Assembly: GCF_031979925.1 (NCBI RefSeq)
Contig: NZ_DALZFB010000011.1
Span: 1-64,000 of the forward strand
DNA: 64,000 nt
Source: Pseudescherichia sp031979925
GTDB taxonomy: Bacteria; Pseudomonadota; Gammaproteobacteria; Enterobacterales; Enterobacteriaceae
Direction of reading: 5' to 3'
In this document: piece after piece, positions 27,101 through 34,395 of the stretch
Layout: every line of letters begins with the position of its first letter
How positions within the stretch are numbered: the stretch's first letter is position 1
Made by a program: the position numbers and the translations under genes
The notes under the pieces: model-generated
Told to the model about the DNA's origin: nothing
Databases searched by the model: none
Seen by the model: only the letters and a program-made list of their open reading frames with translations

Positions 27101-27682
27101 CCAAATGTGCAGGTGATCTGGTCAATTAGCGCGGGCAATGCCATACCTATGACCTCGCTGAACGTCAATACGGACGAAAACGGTATAGCAAAACTGTCAT
27201 TTGTTGACACGACGGCGGAGTCGTTAACCATCACCGCAGCGGCGGGCGGTCAATCAGGGCAAACTACCGCCTCGTTTGTTGAAGCTGGCTTTGGCCCGGT
27301 GACCATTGAGTATCCCAGGGTCCATAACGCTGGCATCAATCACTATGCAGTCAATGGTGGGCTACTCATTCGGATGAAGGCATGGCCGGGAATGGCGGCT
27401 GGCGATCAGGCCACGGTTCATTTTGTGATTAAAGGTGAAATAGCGCCAGAGTCCAGATTGCAGGTACTGCCGGACTACACCTCCCCGGTACATACGGTGA
27501 CTGCCGATGAGGTTGGCTCGGATATTGACTTTACGGTACCTCAGGATCAGGTGGATGGCTTACAGCCAATTGAGGGTAACGAGAATAGTTTAGTGTCTAC
27601 CGGAGCGGGCACGGTAGTGCGCCCAAGTACAGGCATGAAGGTTGAATCTGCACCGTTAATAGAAACGGTTGATACGCGCTGA
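24182..27682 (+). CDS. Inverse autotransporter adhesin (invasin/intimin family)
   Basis: A 1166-residue outer-membrane adhesin. Residues 1-43 are a long basic-then-hydrophobic signal peptide (RRKRAFIGVVWLQVILQTAM, cut near AHA-ET). Residues about 95-350 form the 12-strand invasin beta-barrel, with GLGVRTFYLKEWMLGGNVFFDDDF starting near 158 and the typical closing motif SRYDLVDRNNEIVLQYKK. From about 355 to 1035 lie seven Big_1 Ig-like repeats of roughly 95 residues, each with A-D-G, D-A-x-G-N-P-M, W-S and T-D-x-N-G-x-A landmarks; the fourth and fifth are very alike. Residues 1036-1166 form a separate tip domain that resembles the module repeated in the proteins at 28312 and 30441. AGATAGG precedes ATG 24182, and a terminator follows. 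Confidence 0.88.
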   Translation: MSEKRSFSKLRRKRAFIGVVWLQVILQTAMPMASIASMSAHAETQAATVPASPFAMDRAPASVPGSANFSSVASTLSSAGTSGLTDAAASAATGYAASSVQEWLNQFGTARVQLNVDDNGNWDDSAFDFLAPLYDNQKSVLFSQMGLRSPDDRVTGNLGLGVRTFYLKEWMLGGNVFFDDDFTGKNRRVSFGSEAWTDYLKLAANVYMGTTEWHSSRDFDDYNEKPADGFDVRAEGYLPVYPQLGVKAMYEQYYGDDVALFDTDHLQSNPSAVTLGINYTPVPLITAGVDYKRGQDSMDETRFSLNFRYALGQSLQSQLSSDQMAFRRSLVGSRYDLVDRNNEIVLQYKKKQSVAVLSDLAIYSAVDGSPADGKTANTITVHAIDNEGNAVKNASIAWSISGQGTLSSTAGVTDANGNASVNVTDTTAEQNSVSATSGGIVRSTTTTFVQSVAALNLKLTKNNSQADGQDQNAAQVTVEDANGKAMSGVAIAWKVDNGAMIASSDAATNSSGQASVHFTSAQPGAVKLTATAAGKTETVSSTFQSAGVSTLNVTMSTNNAMADGVSTNIAQAQALDDHGNPLAGKEVTWRLGSGSAVATSPMTSITDQNGIATLTLTDKVAESQPVVASSDGVQGQTQAVFNAVPVSAIDVNVTTTNAPADGTSTNAVRAVVTDAKGNPMPGVALTWSVSSSHASATSPLAVTTDANGAATFSLTDTVAETVTVNASAGGQQSSASVTFVQADVKGIDVSVVTNNAPNDGSSTNAVKAIVTDSKGNLMSGVSLTWSLGSSHASATTPLTVTTDVNGVASLSLTDTVAETVQVKASAGGQEGSVSVTFTQVNVNSITVQMTTNSAPADGQTENIAQAQVFDDKGQPMQGVNVTWSVSGNAKATSSLTAMTDANGYVTLNVVDTTVEAVTLTASAGGKSGQVFATFTEVPVGNVAVTMLTNGAMADGKATDEAQAVVTDKAGAPMPNVQVIWSISAGNAIPMTSLNVNTDENGIAKLSFVDTTAESLTITAAAGGQSGQTTASFVEAGFGPVTIEYPRVHNAGINHYAVNGGLLIRMKAWPGMAAGDQATVHFVIKGEIAPESRLQVLPDYTSPVHTVTADEVGSDIDFTVPQDQVDGLQPIEGNENSLVSTGAGTVVRPSTGMKVESAPLIETVDTR
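25320..27290 (+). repeat. Seven tandem Big_1 repeats in the invasin gene (about 290 bp each)
   Basis: The protein repeats are visible at the DNA level too; for example the segments at 26155-26280 and 26443-26570 share runs such as CAGCCACGCCAGCGC versus CAGTCACGCCAGCGC. The copies are diverged but similar enough for repeat-number change between strains. Confidence 0.7.
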
Positions 27683-27695
27683 TCCCATGCGCTCT

Positions 27696-27725
27696 AAAAA
27701 GCAGCCCGGCAGGGCTGCTTTTTTA
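27696..27725 (+). terminator. Terminator of the invasin gene
   Basis: AGCAGCCC / GGGCTGCT with a GGCA loop, preceded by A5 and followed by T6. The next gene starts only 16 bp later, so it must use a separate promoter or read-through. Confidence 0.88.
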
Positions 27726-27741
27726 TATTAAACAATAAACT

Positions 27742-28308
27742 ATGCAAATTATGATGCTAACTAAAACCATTGCAGTATGCGCATCGGGTCCTTCGCTAGT
27801 CAGAGAAGACTGTGAAACGGTTATCCACGCTGGCATTCCTGTTATTGCCGTAAACTCCTCCTGGCAGCTAGTACCAGAGTGTACGTATATCTACGCAGCC
27901 GATCGTCGCTGGTGGCAGAAGAACATAATCTATTTACCGGCAGGCCCTCAGCGCTGGACCTGCAGCAAACCGGCCTGCGCGGAATTTAACCTGAACTATT
28001 TCCAGCCTGATTATCGCGGATCGTTTAATTCTGGCCTGCGGGCTATTCTGTTTGCCCGTTACTGCGGAGCCAGCAATATCATTTTACTGGGTTTTGATTG
28101 TTCTATTGCCTCCGGGAGCCACTGGCACGGTGACCATATCGGACTTGGCAACCCTAATCAGGACGCGGTAAAAATATGGCAGAGCGATTTTATCTGGTTA
28201 TCAAGTTTTCTTGCCGATAGCGTGAAGGTGATCAACTGTAGTAGGAGGTCTGCGTTAACCTGCTTTACTAGCGCTCCACTCAGTGAAGCGCTGGTTAATA
28301 GCGGTTAA
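27742..28308 (+). CDS. GPS-motif protein (DUF115/MAF-like or phage-type), 188 residues
   Basis: A soluble 188-residue protein with TIAVCASGPSLVREDCE at the N-terminus, VIAVNSSWQL at about 35, YAADRRWWQKN, and IILLGFDCSIASGSHWHGDH at about 112-130. The GPS loop, the VN strand, the D and L-x-G-x-D order match the gene at 23074. The histidine-rich HWHGDH segment is present only here. It could start at 27742 or at ATG 27754. It follows the invasin gene on the same strand and converges with the 690-residue gene, whose end lies 3 bp away. It is likely a sugar-transferase-like enzyme, by fold only. Confidence 0.55.
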   Translation: MQIMMLTKTIAVCASGPSLVREDCETVIHAGIPVIAVNSSWQLVPECTYIYAADRRWWQKNIIYLPAGPQRWTCSKPACAEFNLNYFQPDYRGSFNSGLRAILFARYCGASNIILLGFDCSIASGSHWHGDHIGLGNPNQDAVKIWQSDFIWLSSFLADSVKVINCSRRSALTCFTSAPLSEALVNSG

Positions 28309-28311
28309 AGA

Positions 28312-30384
28312 TTAGCGCGCGGCGTCAGTTTGAATAGCTTCTGGCGGGAATGAGATAAAAACAATATCGGAGCTCACTACAGAGCCAGAGGCCTCGGGAA
28401 GACTGATGGTAAAATTCACGATCTCGGCCACGCTATCCAGTACTGCGACGCTACAGGAACCATCGTCATAGAGAGGTAGACTTGCGATCGAAAAAGGATA
28501 GCCTTCCATTGTAGCGCTGCCTGTGTTCAGACTGATTCGGGCGGCAGTAATATCTTCAGCGGGAGTGGAACGAATATAGATATGCCCCTGAGAACGCCCA
28601 TTCGCCGCTGCGCCTGTGGAAATCGCATAGCCTGTCAACGATCCCGCCCCTGGCAGATAGTCGCCAAATGCCATGCTGGTGGTCGCCGTAATGCCTGGGT
28701 TAGCGGTAAGATAGGCACTAACACCGATCAATCCAGGCGCAAAACTAAACACATGCAGAATTGCGCTTCCGTTTTCATCCAGATGATTTTGCCATACCGC
28801 TGTTCCTGTTTCGTTGAAGTAGGCATTTTGGGAGAGGGAAATTGAGATAGCTGCGCCTGCGGGACCAGAAACGGTTAGGGTATTGACCGGAATGACCGGT
28901 GCGCTTGTATTATCCCGCCAGGGCGCGCCCGTTGCGGCATTCAGATAAAGTTGAGTCGTTGATTTTGTCATAATGTTTACCTGCGTAGTAGAGGATTCAG
29001 CGTAGCCGCCAGAATAGAAGGTGACCGTATATTGCCCTGTGGCTTTGCCATTCTTAATGGGGGTAATAAAGCTGGCTGGAACTGTTGTGGTAAAAGATCC
29101 GGCAGTCATCTCCTGTGGGGTCACGGTATGAATATCGCTCCAGGTGGTGCCCGATACTGGCGTAATGCCATCATCTTCGTAACCCTGCCAGTAAAGATTG
29201 ACGCCATCACCAACGTTCATACCGGGATAAGTGATAACGATGGGCGTTCCATCTATGTACTCCGTACTGTCGATGATGCCGTCGTCTCCTGCTTCAGGGA
29301 AAGCAGGAGGAGGCAGTAAGGTTGAATGAAAAGTATCAATATTGACTGACGCAGCAGAGGAGGCCCCGTGGGATTGGGTGGCGGTAAAAGTCACGTCATA
29401 ATAGGATTGTGCAGTCCCAATACCTATAGGGAGAATTGAGGCTGAGGGAACAACCACAGAGAATCCATCGCTCAGGTCGCTGCTTGTCACGGTATAGGAT
29501 GTTGACCAGGCCGTTCCGGTGACCGGGGTTCCGTCATTGTAGCCCTGCCAGTATAGGGTAACGACATCACCCGTGCTGATATTGGGGTAAGCAGGGATGG
29601 AAACCGGGGTACCATCGGTTGCTTCGGTTGCATCGATCCAGCCATCGTTGCCTTCCGGGAAGGTAGGTGGAGGCAACGTAACCTGACTCATATCAATGTT
29701 TACGGTGGCGCTATCAGAGCTTTCGGCAGTGCTGCCATCGGCAGGCGTCACGGTATACCATGCGGTTGCGCTACCCACGTTAATAATTGTGACATAGGGG
29801 GCGGCAACAGCCACATCGAAACCGTCGCTAATATCTGCCGAGCCGACGTTATAGGTGAGGGTAACGACGCTTTCGGGAATAGTATACCCGCTGCTATTAG
29901 CACCGACCCAGTAGATCCACACATGATCGCCAACGGCGATCCCGCTATAAGCTGGAATATGTACCAGGGTGCTGCCATCGGCGGTATCGGCGTCAACAAT
30001 GGTATTGGTGGAGTCGGCTTCAGGGAAGTCAGGGGCAGGGAGCGTGCCCGTATCGTTGCGTTGGACAACCGCTGTAACAATGGATGAGGCAATAAGGTTA
30101 CTCGCCTCATCAAGTCGACTATACCAGACCTGATAGCTGCCATCGGGCGCCAGGCTGGCAGGAACAACTAACGTCCAGGGAAACTGGATCGCCGGATCAT
30201 CTTCGATATAGAGCAGGCCAATCTGCATACCGTTCCAGTAGGCCGTCAAATAGTCGCCCTGATGCGCATTAGGAGACTCTTCAATTACGATCAGTACACC
30301 CTCACCCTGGGTAAGATCCTGCTGATTTATAACGCCATCAGCAGACATTTGGGGGAGTCTGGGCGGAATCAACGTTTCGCTCAT
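28312..30384 (-). CDS. Modular Ig-like protein with four copies of the invasin-tip module (690 residues)
   Basis: The protein has no visible signal peptide (starts MSETLIPPRLPQMSADG) and no membrane helix. It has four modules of about 110 residues (roughly 10-105, 115-235, 237-352, 355-470). Each shows an opening LPxPxFPEAxxxxxID, then Y-P-x-x-x-x-G-D-x-V-x-L-Y-W-x-G-Y, T-V-x-x-x-(D/E)-(I/L/M), V-P-x-S-x-I-x-P-I and G-x-A-x-x-Y-x-V-T. The C-terminal 220 residues hold one or two Ig-like folds. The start follows GAGG at 6 bp. It is 56 bp downstream of the 330-residue gene, with a terminator hairpin between. The family name is not known to me. Confidence 0.65.
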   Translation of the reverse strand: MSETLIPPRLPQMSADGVINQQDLTQGEGVLIVIEESPNAHQGDYLTAYWNGMQIGLLYIEDDPAIQFPWTLVVPASLAPDGSYQVWYSRLDEASNLIASSIVTAVVQRNDTGTLPAPDFPEADSTNTIVDADTADGSTLVHIPAYSGIAVGDHVWIYWVGANSSGYTIPESVVTLTYNVGSADISDGFDVAVAAPYVTIINVGSATAWYTVTPADGSTAESSDSATVNIDMSQVTLPPPTFPEGNDGWIDATEATDGTPVSIPAYPNISTGDVVTLYWQGYNDGTPVTGTAWSTSYTVTSSDLSDGFSVVVPSASILPIGIGTAQSYYDVTFTATQSHGASSAASVNIDTFHSTLLPPPAFPEAGDDGIIDSTEYIDGTPIVITYPGMNVGDGVNLYWQGYEDDGITPVSGTTWSDIHTVTPQEMTAGSFTTTVPASFITPIKNGKATGQYTVTFYSGGYAESSTTQVNIMTKSTTQLYLNAATGAPWRDNTSAPVIPVNTLTVSGPAGAAISISLSQNAYFNETGTAVWQNHLDENGSAILHVFSFAPGLIGVSAYLTANPGITATTSMAFGDYLPGAGSLTGYAISTGAAANGRSQGHIYIRSTPAEDITAARISLNTGSATMEGYPFSIASLPLYDDGSCSVAVLDSVAEIVNFTISLPEASGSVVSSDIVFISFPPEAIQTDAAR

Positions 30385-30397
30385 AAATACCTCACGG

Positions 30398-30426
30398 AAA
30401 AAAATGGCTATCCGAAGATAGCCATT
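30398..30426 (-). terminator. Intrinsic terminator between the two Ig-like genes
   Basis: A 10-bp perfect stem (AATGGCTATC / GATAGCCATT) with a TTCG tetraloop on the minus strand, followed by seven T. It should reduce transcription from the 330-residue gene into the 690-residue gene. Confidence 0.9.
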
Positions 30427-30440
30427 GGCTTAGAGATTAA

Positions 30441-31433
30441 TTAAGCAATTGTATCGACGCCGACTTCGCCAACGATGGACGACTGAACGTCGCCATGATT
30501 TGCCGGGGTCACGGTATACCACGCCTGGGCTGAGCCAGACTGAACAGGTGGGACTTGATCCGTTGTCAGGATAAGCTCGATGTAGCCTCTGTCTATATCG
30601 TCCTGTACAACGGTGTGCGGAATTTGCAGCGTATCTATCTGAATATGTTTCTCATCATACAGCTGCCAGGTTACTGCGAGTTCGTCATTTACAAGCATAC
30701 CCGTGTAGTTAATATCGATCTGGATACCCGCGTCGGCTTCACGTTTGTTGATCCAGCCGTCATCGGCAGCCTGCGGGAACGTTGGAGCAGGCAGGGTTGG
30801 CGGCAAGACACCTCCGGTAACGGAAACGGTCCACGGCGGTGATACCAGCACGTTCTTACGGGTATCAATATACTGGTAAAACAGCTCGTAGGTTCCGTTT
30901 GCCAGACAGGCTGGCGGGAAGGTGTTACTGATATTGATAGCTAAAGGGAAATCGGTAGCTGGATCGGTAACCTGTTTGGTGAAACTATGAATGTCATCCC
31001 ACCAGAAGGTCAACACATCCTGGGCACGGACTTCCTCAAACGGTTCAATAATAACCTGGACCTCCTCTGCAACATCATACTGATCCAGCTCGCCGTCCAT
31101 GCCGTTAGGCACAAATACACGTGGAGTGTTGGCGTCATAAAAACGCGCTTCAGTCAGCGTTGCGGTAGAGGTATCATCATCAACGTAGACGGCATAGGGC
31201 ATAAAAGCATAGGTGTCGCTCTGTACGAAGTAGGTTGCCACGCCAGTGGCGTCAGTGTCAGAGGTAGTAGACGTCTGATCGTTTAGTGAAACCCAGGTGA
31301 CCGTTGCCCCGGAAGCCGGTGCGCCGTTTTCATCCAGTACAACAGCAGTTAAAGTAATCTCAGTTCCCGGTGCGGCACTCAGCGGCTCGGCAGTAACTGA
31401 TGCAATAGTATTTACAGTATTTACAGTAGACAT
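30441..31433 (-). CDS. Ig-like protein: Big_1 domain plus two invasin-tip modules (330 residues)
   Basis: The 330-residue protein has no visible signal peptide. Residues about 8-105 form a Big_1 domain (ASVTAEPLSAAPGTEITLTA, then DENGAPASGATVTWVS). Residues about 106-215 and 218-330 are two modules like those in the 690-residue neighbour, the second with NYTGMLVNDELAVTWQLYDE and a closing AQAWYTVTPANHGD. GAGGG lies 7 bp before ATG. It is the first gene of a minus-strand pair and lies 174 bp from the regulator at 31608. Confidence 0.65.
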   Translation of the reverse strand: MSTVNTVNTIASVTAEPLSAAPGTEITLTAVVLDENGAPASGATVTWVSLNDQTSTTSDTDATGVATYFVQSDTYAFMPYAVYVDDDTSTATLTEARFYDANTPRVFVPNGMDGELDQYDVAEEVQVIIEPFEEVRAQDVLTFWWDDIHSFTKQVTDPATDFPLAINISNTFPPACLANGTYELFYQYIDTRKNVLVSPPWTVSVTGGVLPPTLPAPTFPQAADDGWINKREADAGIQIDINYTGMLVNDELAVTWQLYDEKHIQIDTLQIPHTVVQDDIDRGYIELILTTDQVPPVQSGSAQAWYTVTPANHGDVQSSIVGEVGVDTIA

Positions 31434-31607
31434 AATTAACCCTCATATTTAATGAATTGTTCCAGATAGCAGATAGTCTCTGCGGAACGGGGAAACTATA
31501 TTCATTATCGGGTTCGGTGGTCGGTCAAAAAAAGGGCAGAGGGTGTTTCAAAAAAAGTGAGCGATCCTTAAGTATTAAACAGTAGGCCTGTTTGTACGCG
31601 GTGAATA

Positions 31608-32294
31608 TTAAAAGCCGACGGGTAGCTTATTAATAGCCATTAAAATACCGTTATTGATTTCAATGAAATTGCCTTTCTTGAGTTCAGCAAGAATTTTCAT
31701 CGTCTGGCTACGAGAGAGTCGGGTACGTCGTTGAATAAATGAGGCGGCCTTAATCTGGTTACGTATCTCTCTGGGATAGAGCGCAAGCTCCATCAGTAAT
31801 GTCCGGATCTTACCGTAGGCATCAATACCCACCAGTTCGCTTTCGCGCATGCTCATTATCATCATTCGCTGCGCCAGTATGCAGGCAATATCATGCCATA
31901 GATCAAACGCATCACACTTTTTAGCAAAGGTATCGACCGGGACCTGCCACCCCTGGCAATGTGTTTCAGCATGGATATAGTGAGTAGGGCGGCGATTTAC
32001 GTTATGGAAAAGGCTATAGCCATCAACCAGACCAACAACTGTCGGGGCAAAAAGAGTCGCTATATAGAGATTATTTGCCGCGTTACAGAGAGAAAAACAG
32101 CCTGTTGAAACAAATATTACTGATGTATTACGCCGTTCCCGTCCAAGAGGCATCTCTTCTGATGCAGCAAGCTGGAACGGTAGACCATAAGGTTTTAATA
32201 TATTATGCAGGTGCTTTATTGATTTTTTAGGTTTGGTCGCGCTGGCAAAAAGAGAAGATTGCAACGTAGTCGCATGCGTAATATCTGGTTTCAT
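31608..32294 (-). CDS. IprA/YaiV-like winged-helix regulator
   Basis: A 228-residue protein from ATG 32294 (MKPDITHATT); ATG 32327 and 32300 are also in frame and no start has a clear ribosome site. The N-terminal half has a beta-rich, cyclic-nucleotide-binding-like pattern (NTSVIFVSTGCFSLC, IATLFAPTVVGLVDGY). Residues about 175-228 form a winged helix with QIKAASFIQRRTRLSRSQTMKILAELKKG, the pattern of the HTH_46 family of E. coli YaiV/IprA, a regulator of oxidative stress and virulence genes in Salmonella. It lies at the far end of the adhesin locus beside tRNA-Val, so it probably regulates the locus. Confidence 0.7.
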   Translation of the reverse strand: MKPDITHATTLQSSLFASATKPKKSIKHLHNILKPYGLPFQLAASEEMPLGRERRNTSVIFVSTGCFSLCNAANNLYIATLFAPTVVGLVDGYSLFHNVNRRPTHYIHAETHCQGWQVPVDTFAKKCDAFDLWHDIACILAQRMMIMSMRESELVGIDAYGKIRTLLMELALYPREIRNQIKAASFIQRRTRLSRSQTMKILAELKKGNFIEINNGILMAINKLPVGF

Positions 32295-32478
32295 TTGCAT
32301 CCATACAAAAGAGAATGTTAATAACATATGAAAATCAACATTATTATTGCCAGCCTGTAATAAACATTGGCTGCCTGGCTGACAGTATAAAATTCTTACA
32401 GTCTGCCTGTCAAAGCGGGATGGTAGTTTGCAGGATAAATAAAAGAGAGGTGATATTGAAAAGGTGACGACTAAGATT

Positions 32479-32555
32479 TGGTGCGTCCGAGTGGACTCGA
32501 ACCACCGACCCCCACCATGTCAAGGTGGTGCTCTAACCAACTGAGCTACGGACGC
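32479..32555 (-). tRNA. valW: tRNA-Val(GAC)
   Basis: A 77-nt minus-strand gene beginning GCGTCCGTAGCTCAGTTGG, with anticodon loop CTTGACATG (anticodon GAC), T arm GGTTCGAGTCC and encoded CCA. It is the second gene of the valV-valW pair of E. coli. Confidence 0.96.
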
Positions 32556-32565
32556 ACTGAGAAGA

Positions 32566-32642
32566 TGGTGCGTTCAATTGGACTCGAACCAACGACCCCC
32601 ACCATGTCAAGGTGGTGCTCTAACCAACTGAGCTATGAACGC
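32566..32642 (-). tRNA. valV: tRNA-Val(GAC)
   Basis: A 77-nt minus-strand gene beginning GCGTTCATAGCTCAGTTGG, anticodon GAC, encoded CCA. It matches E. coli valV. In Salmonella the pathogenicity island SPI-2 lies next to valV. Confidence 0.96.
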
Positions 32643-32668
32643 AACGTTGTGTGTGACAACGGGGACGA

Positions 32669-32697
32669 ATATTAGCGGCAGGCGGCGGCTGTGGCAA
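32669..32697 (-). promoter_or_regulatory. valV-valW promoter
   Basis: -35 TTGCCA (32697-32692) and -10 TAATAT (32674-32669) are 17 bp apart on the minus strand, 26 bp before valV. Confidence 0.75.
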
Positions 32698-32793
32698 GCA
32701 GAAAAAAGCACTTTTATCACTGATTTCACGCGATTGCGGAACAACTGCACAAAACGTTGATAAAACAGCCGCCCGCAGGCGGCTAATGGTGAA

Positions 32794-34167
32794 TTATCGT
32801 GCAGCGCGCTGGAGGATCACGCTTGAGGGCTGGCGCTGCAGGAAGCGCATCCGCAGCATCATCAGGATTGCCGCCGAGGTCAGGCCAATGATAAAGCCCA
32901 TCCAGAAACCTGCCGGACCCATACGATCGACGACCAGGTCGGTCAGCGCCAGCACGTAGCCGCTCGGCAATCCCAGCACCCAGTAGGCGATGAAGGTAAT
33001 GAAAAAGATCGAACGCGTATCTTTATAGCCACGCAGAATGCCGCTGCCCACCACCTGAATGGAGTCGGAGATCTGATAGATTGCCGCCAGCAGCATCAGC
33101 TGCGCCGCGAGGTGCACTACCTCGGGATTATCGTTGTAGAGCAGGGCGATCTGCTCCCGCAGCGACACGGTAAAGATCGCGGTAAGCACCGCCATGCAGA
33201 CGCCGACGCCCAATCCGGTGCGTGCCGCGGTCTGCGCGTCAAGGGTCGACCCCTGACCCAGGCGAAAACCGACGCGAATGGTGACTGCCGCCGCCAACGA
33301 CATCGGCAGGACGAACATCAGCGAGCTAAAGTTGAGGGCAATCTGGTGGCCTGCCACGTCAACAATGCCCAGCGGAGAGACCAGCAGCGCCACCACGGCA
33401 AACAGGGTTACCTCAAAGAACAGAGCCAGCGCAATAGGCAGGCCGAGCTGTACCAGGCGTTTAAGAACGCTGAAGTCAGGCTTGGCAAAGTGCTGTTCCT
33501 GGCGGATATCGCGCATGGAACGGGCGCGTTTAATGTATGAGAGCATACAGATAAACATCACCCAGTAGACCGCGGCGGTAGCCACGCCGCAGCCGACGCC
33601 GCCCAGCTCCGGCATGCCGAAGTGACCGTAGATAAAGATATAGTTAACCGGGATATTCACCAGCAGGCCGATAAAGCCAAAGACCATGCCGGGTTTGGTC
33701 TTTGCCAGCCCCTCACACTGGTTACGCGCCACCTGAAAGAAGAGGTAGCCAGGCGCGCCGCAGAGCAGGGCGCGAAGATAGCGTACGGCTTTGTCAGCCA
33801 GCTCTGGATCGATGTTATGCATAGCATGAATAATATGCCCGGCATTCCAGAGGACGATCATAATTAACACGGAGACAAAGCCCGCCAGCCAGAACCCCTG
33901 GCGCACCTGTTGGGCAATGCGATCCCGTCGGCCTGAACCGTTTAGTTGCGCGATGACCGGCGTTAGAGCCAGCAGCAGGCCGTGGCCAAAGAGGATCGCC
34001 GGTAGCCAAATGGAGGTTCCGATCGCTACCGCCGCCATGTCGGTAGCGCTGTAGCCCCCCGCCATGACGGTATCAACAAATCCCATGGCGGTTTGCGCGA
34101 CCTGCGCAAGGATCACCGGGATAGCCAGCGCCAGCAGCTGGCGCGCTTCGATAAAATACTTCTGCAC
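32794..34167 (-). CDS. mdtK: MdtK (YdhE/NorM), MATE multidrug exporter
   Basis: MdtK is an inner-membrane cation-coupled exporter of quinolones, cationic dyes and other drugs. Its 457 residues match E. coli. Twelve membrane helices fall in two halves (first ALAIPVILAQVAQTAMGFVDTVMAG, second near LGLPIALALFFEVTLF), with the RGYKDTRSIFFIT motif in the second half. It is divergent from ribE and downstream of valV-valW, as in E. coli. Confidence 0.97.
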   Translation of the reverse strand: MQKYFIEARQLLALAIPVILAQVAQTAMGFVDTVMAGGYSATDMAAVAIGTSIWLPAILFGHGLLLALTPVIAQLNGSGRRDRIAQQVRQGFWLAGFVSVLIMIVLWNAGHIIHAMHNIDPELADKAVRYLRALLCGAPGYLFFQVARNQCEGLAKTKPGMVFGFIGLLVNIPVNYIFIYGHFGMPELGGVGCGVATAAVYWVMFICMLSYIKRARSMRDIRQEQHFAKPDFSVLKRLVQLGLPIALALFFEVTLFAVVALLVSPLGIVDVAGHQIALNFSSLMFVLPMSLAAAVTIRVGFRLGQGSTLDAQTAARTGLGVGVCMAVLTAIFTVSLREQIALLYNDNPEVVHLAAQLMLLAAIYQISDSIQVVGSGILRGYKDTRSIFFITFIAYWVLGLPSGYVLALTDLVVDRMGPAGFWMGFIIGLTSAAILMMLRMRFLQRQPSSVILQRAAR

Positions 34168-34395
34168 GGAAACACCTGTATATTGTTGTTATAGGAAAGC
34201 ATGGAAAAGCCGCCTTTACTGGCAGCGAGAAGAGATTGCAGGATAAATAGCCAAACCATTGTAACGGGGAAAAGTGAATATGCCAGAGAAAAAACAGCCT
34301 GGGCGGGTGCAGCGCTGGCAACCTCTTTTTCCACCTGTTATTGTGCAATTATCAAAACGGCTTGCGCCGAATTAATGGTTACAGGAGTGGTAGGC

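Noticed and set aside
31434..32478. Attachment-site repeat of tRNA-Val for an integrative element
   Set aside because: I looked for a second copy of the tRNA-Val 3' end at the left side of the variable zone and did not see one; no integrase is present either.
32479..32642. CRISPR-like repeat pair
   Set aside because: The two similar 77-nt units are tandem tRNA-Val genes.
34168..34395. FMN riboswitch upstream of ribE
   Set aside because: No AGGGTGAAATTCC-type conserved core or other RFN elements found; in E. coli the riboswitch is at ribB, not here.
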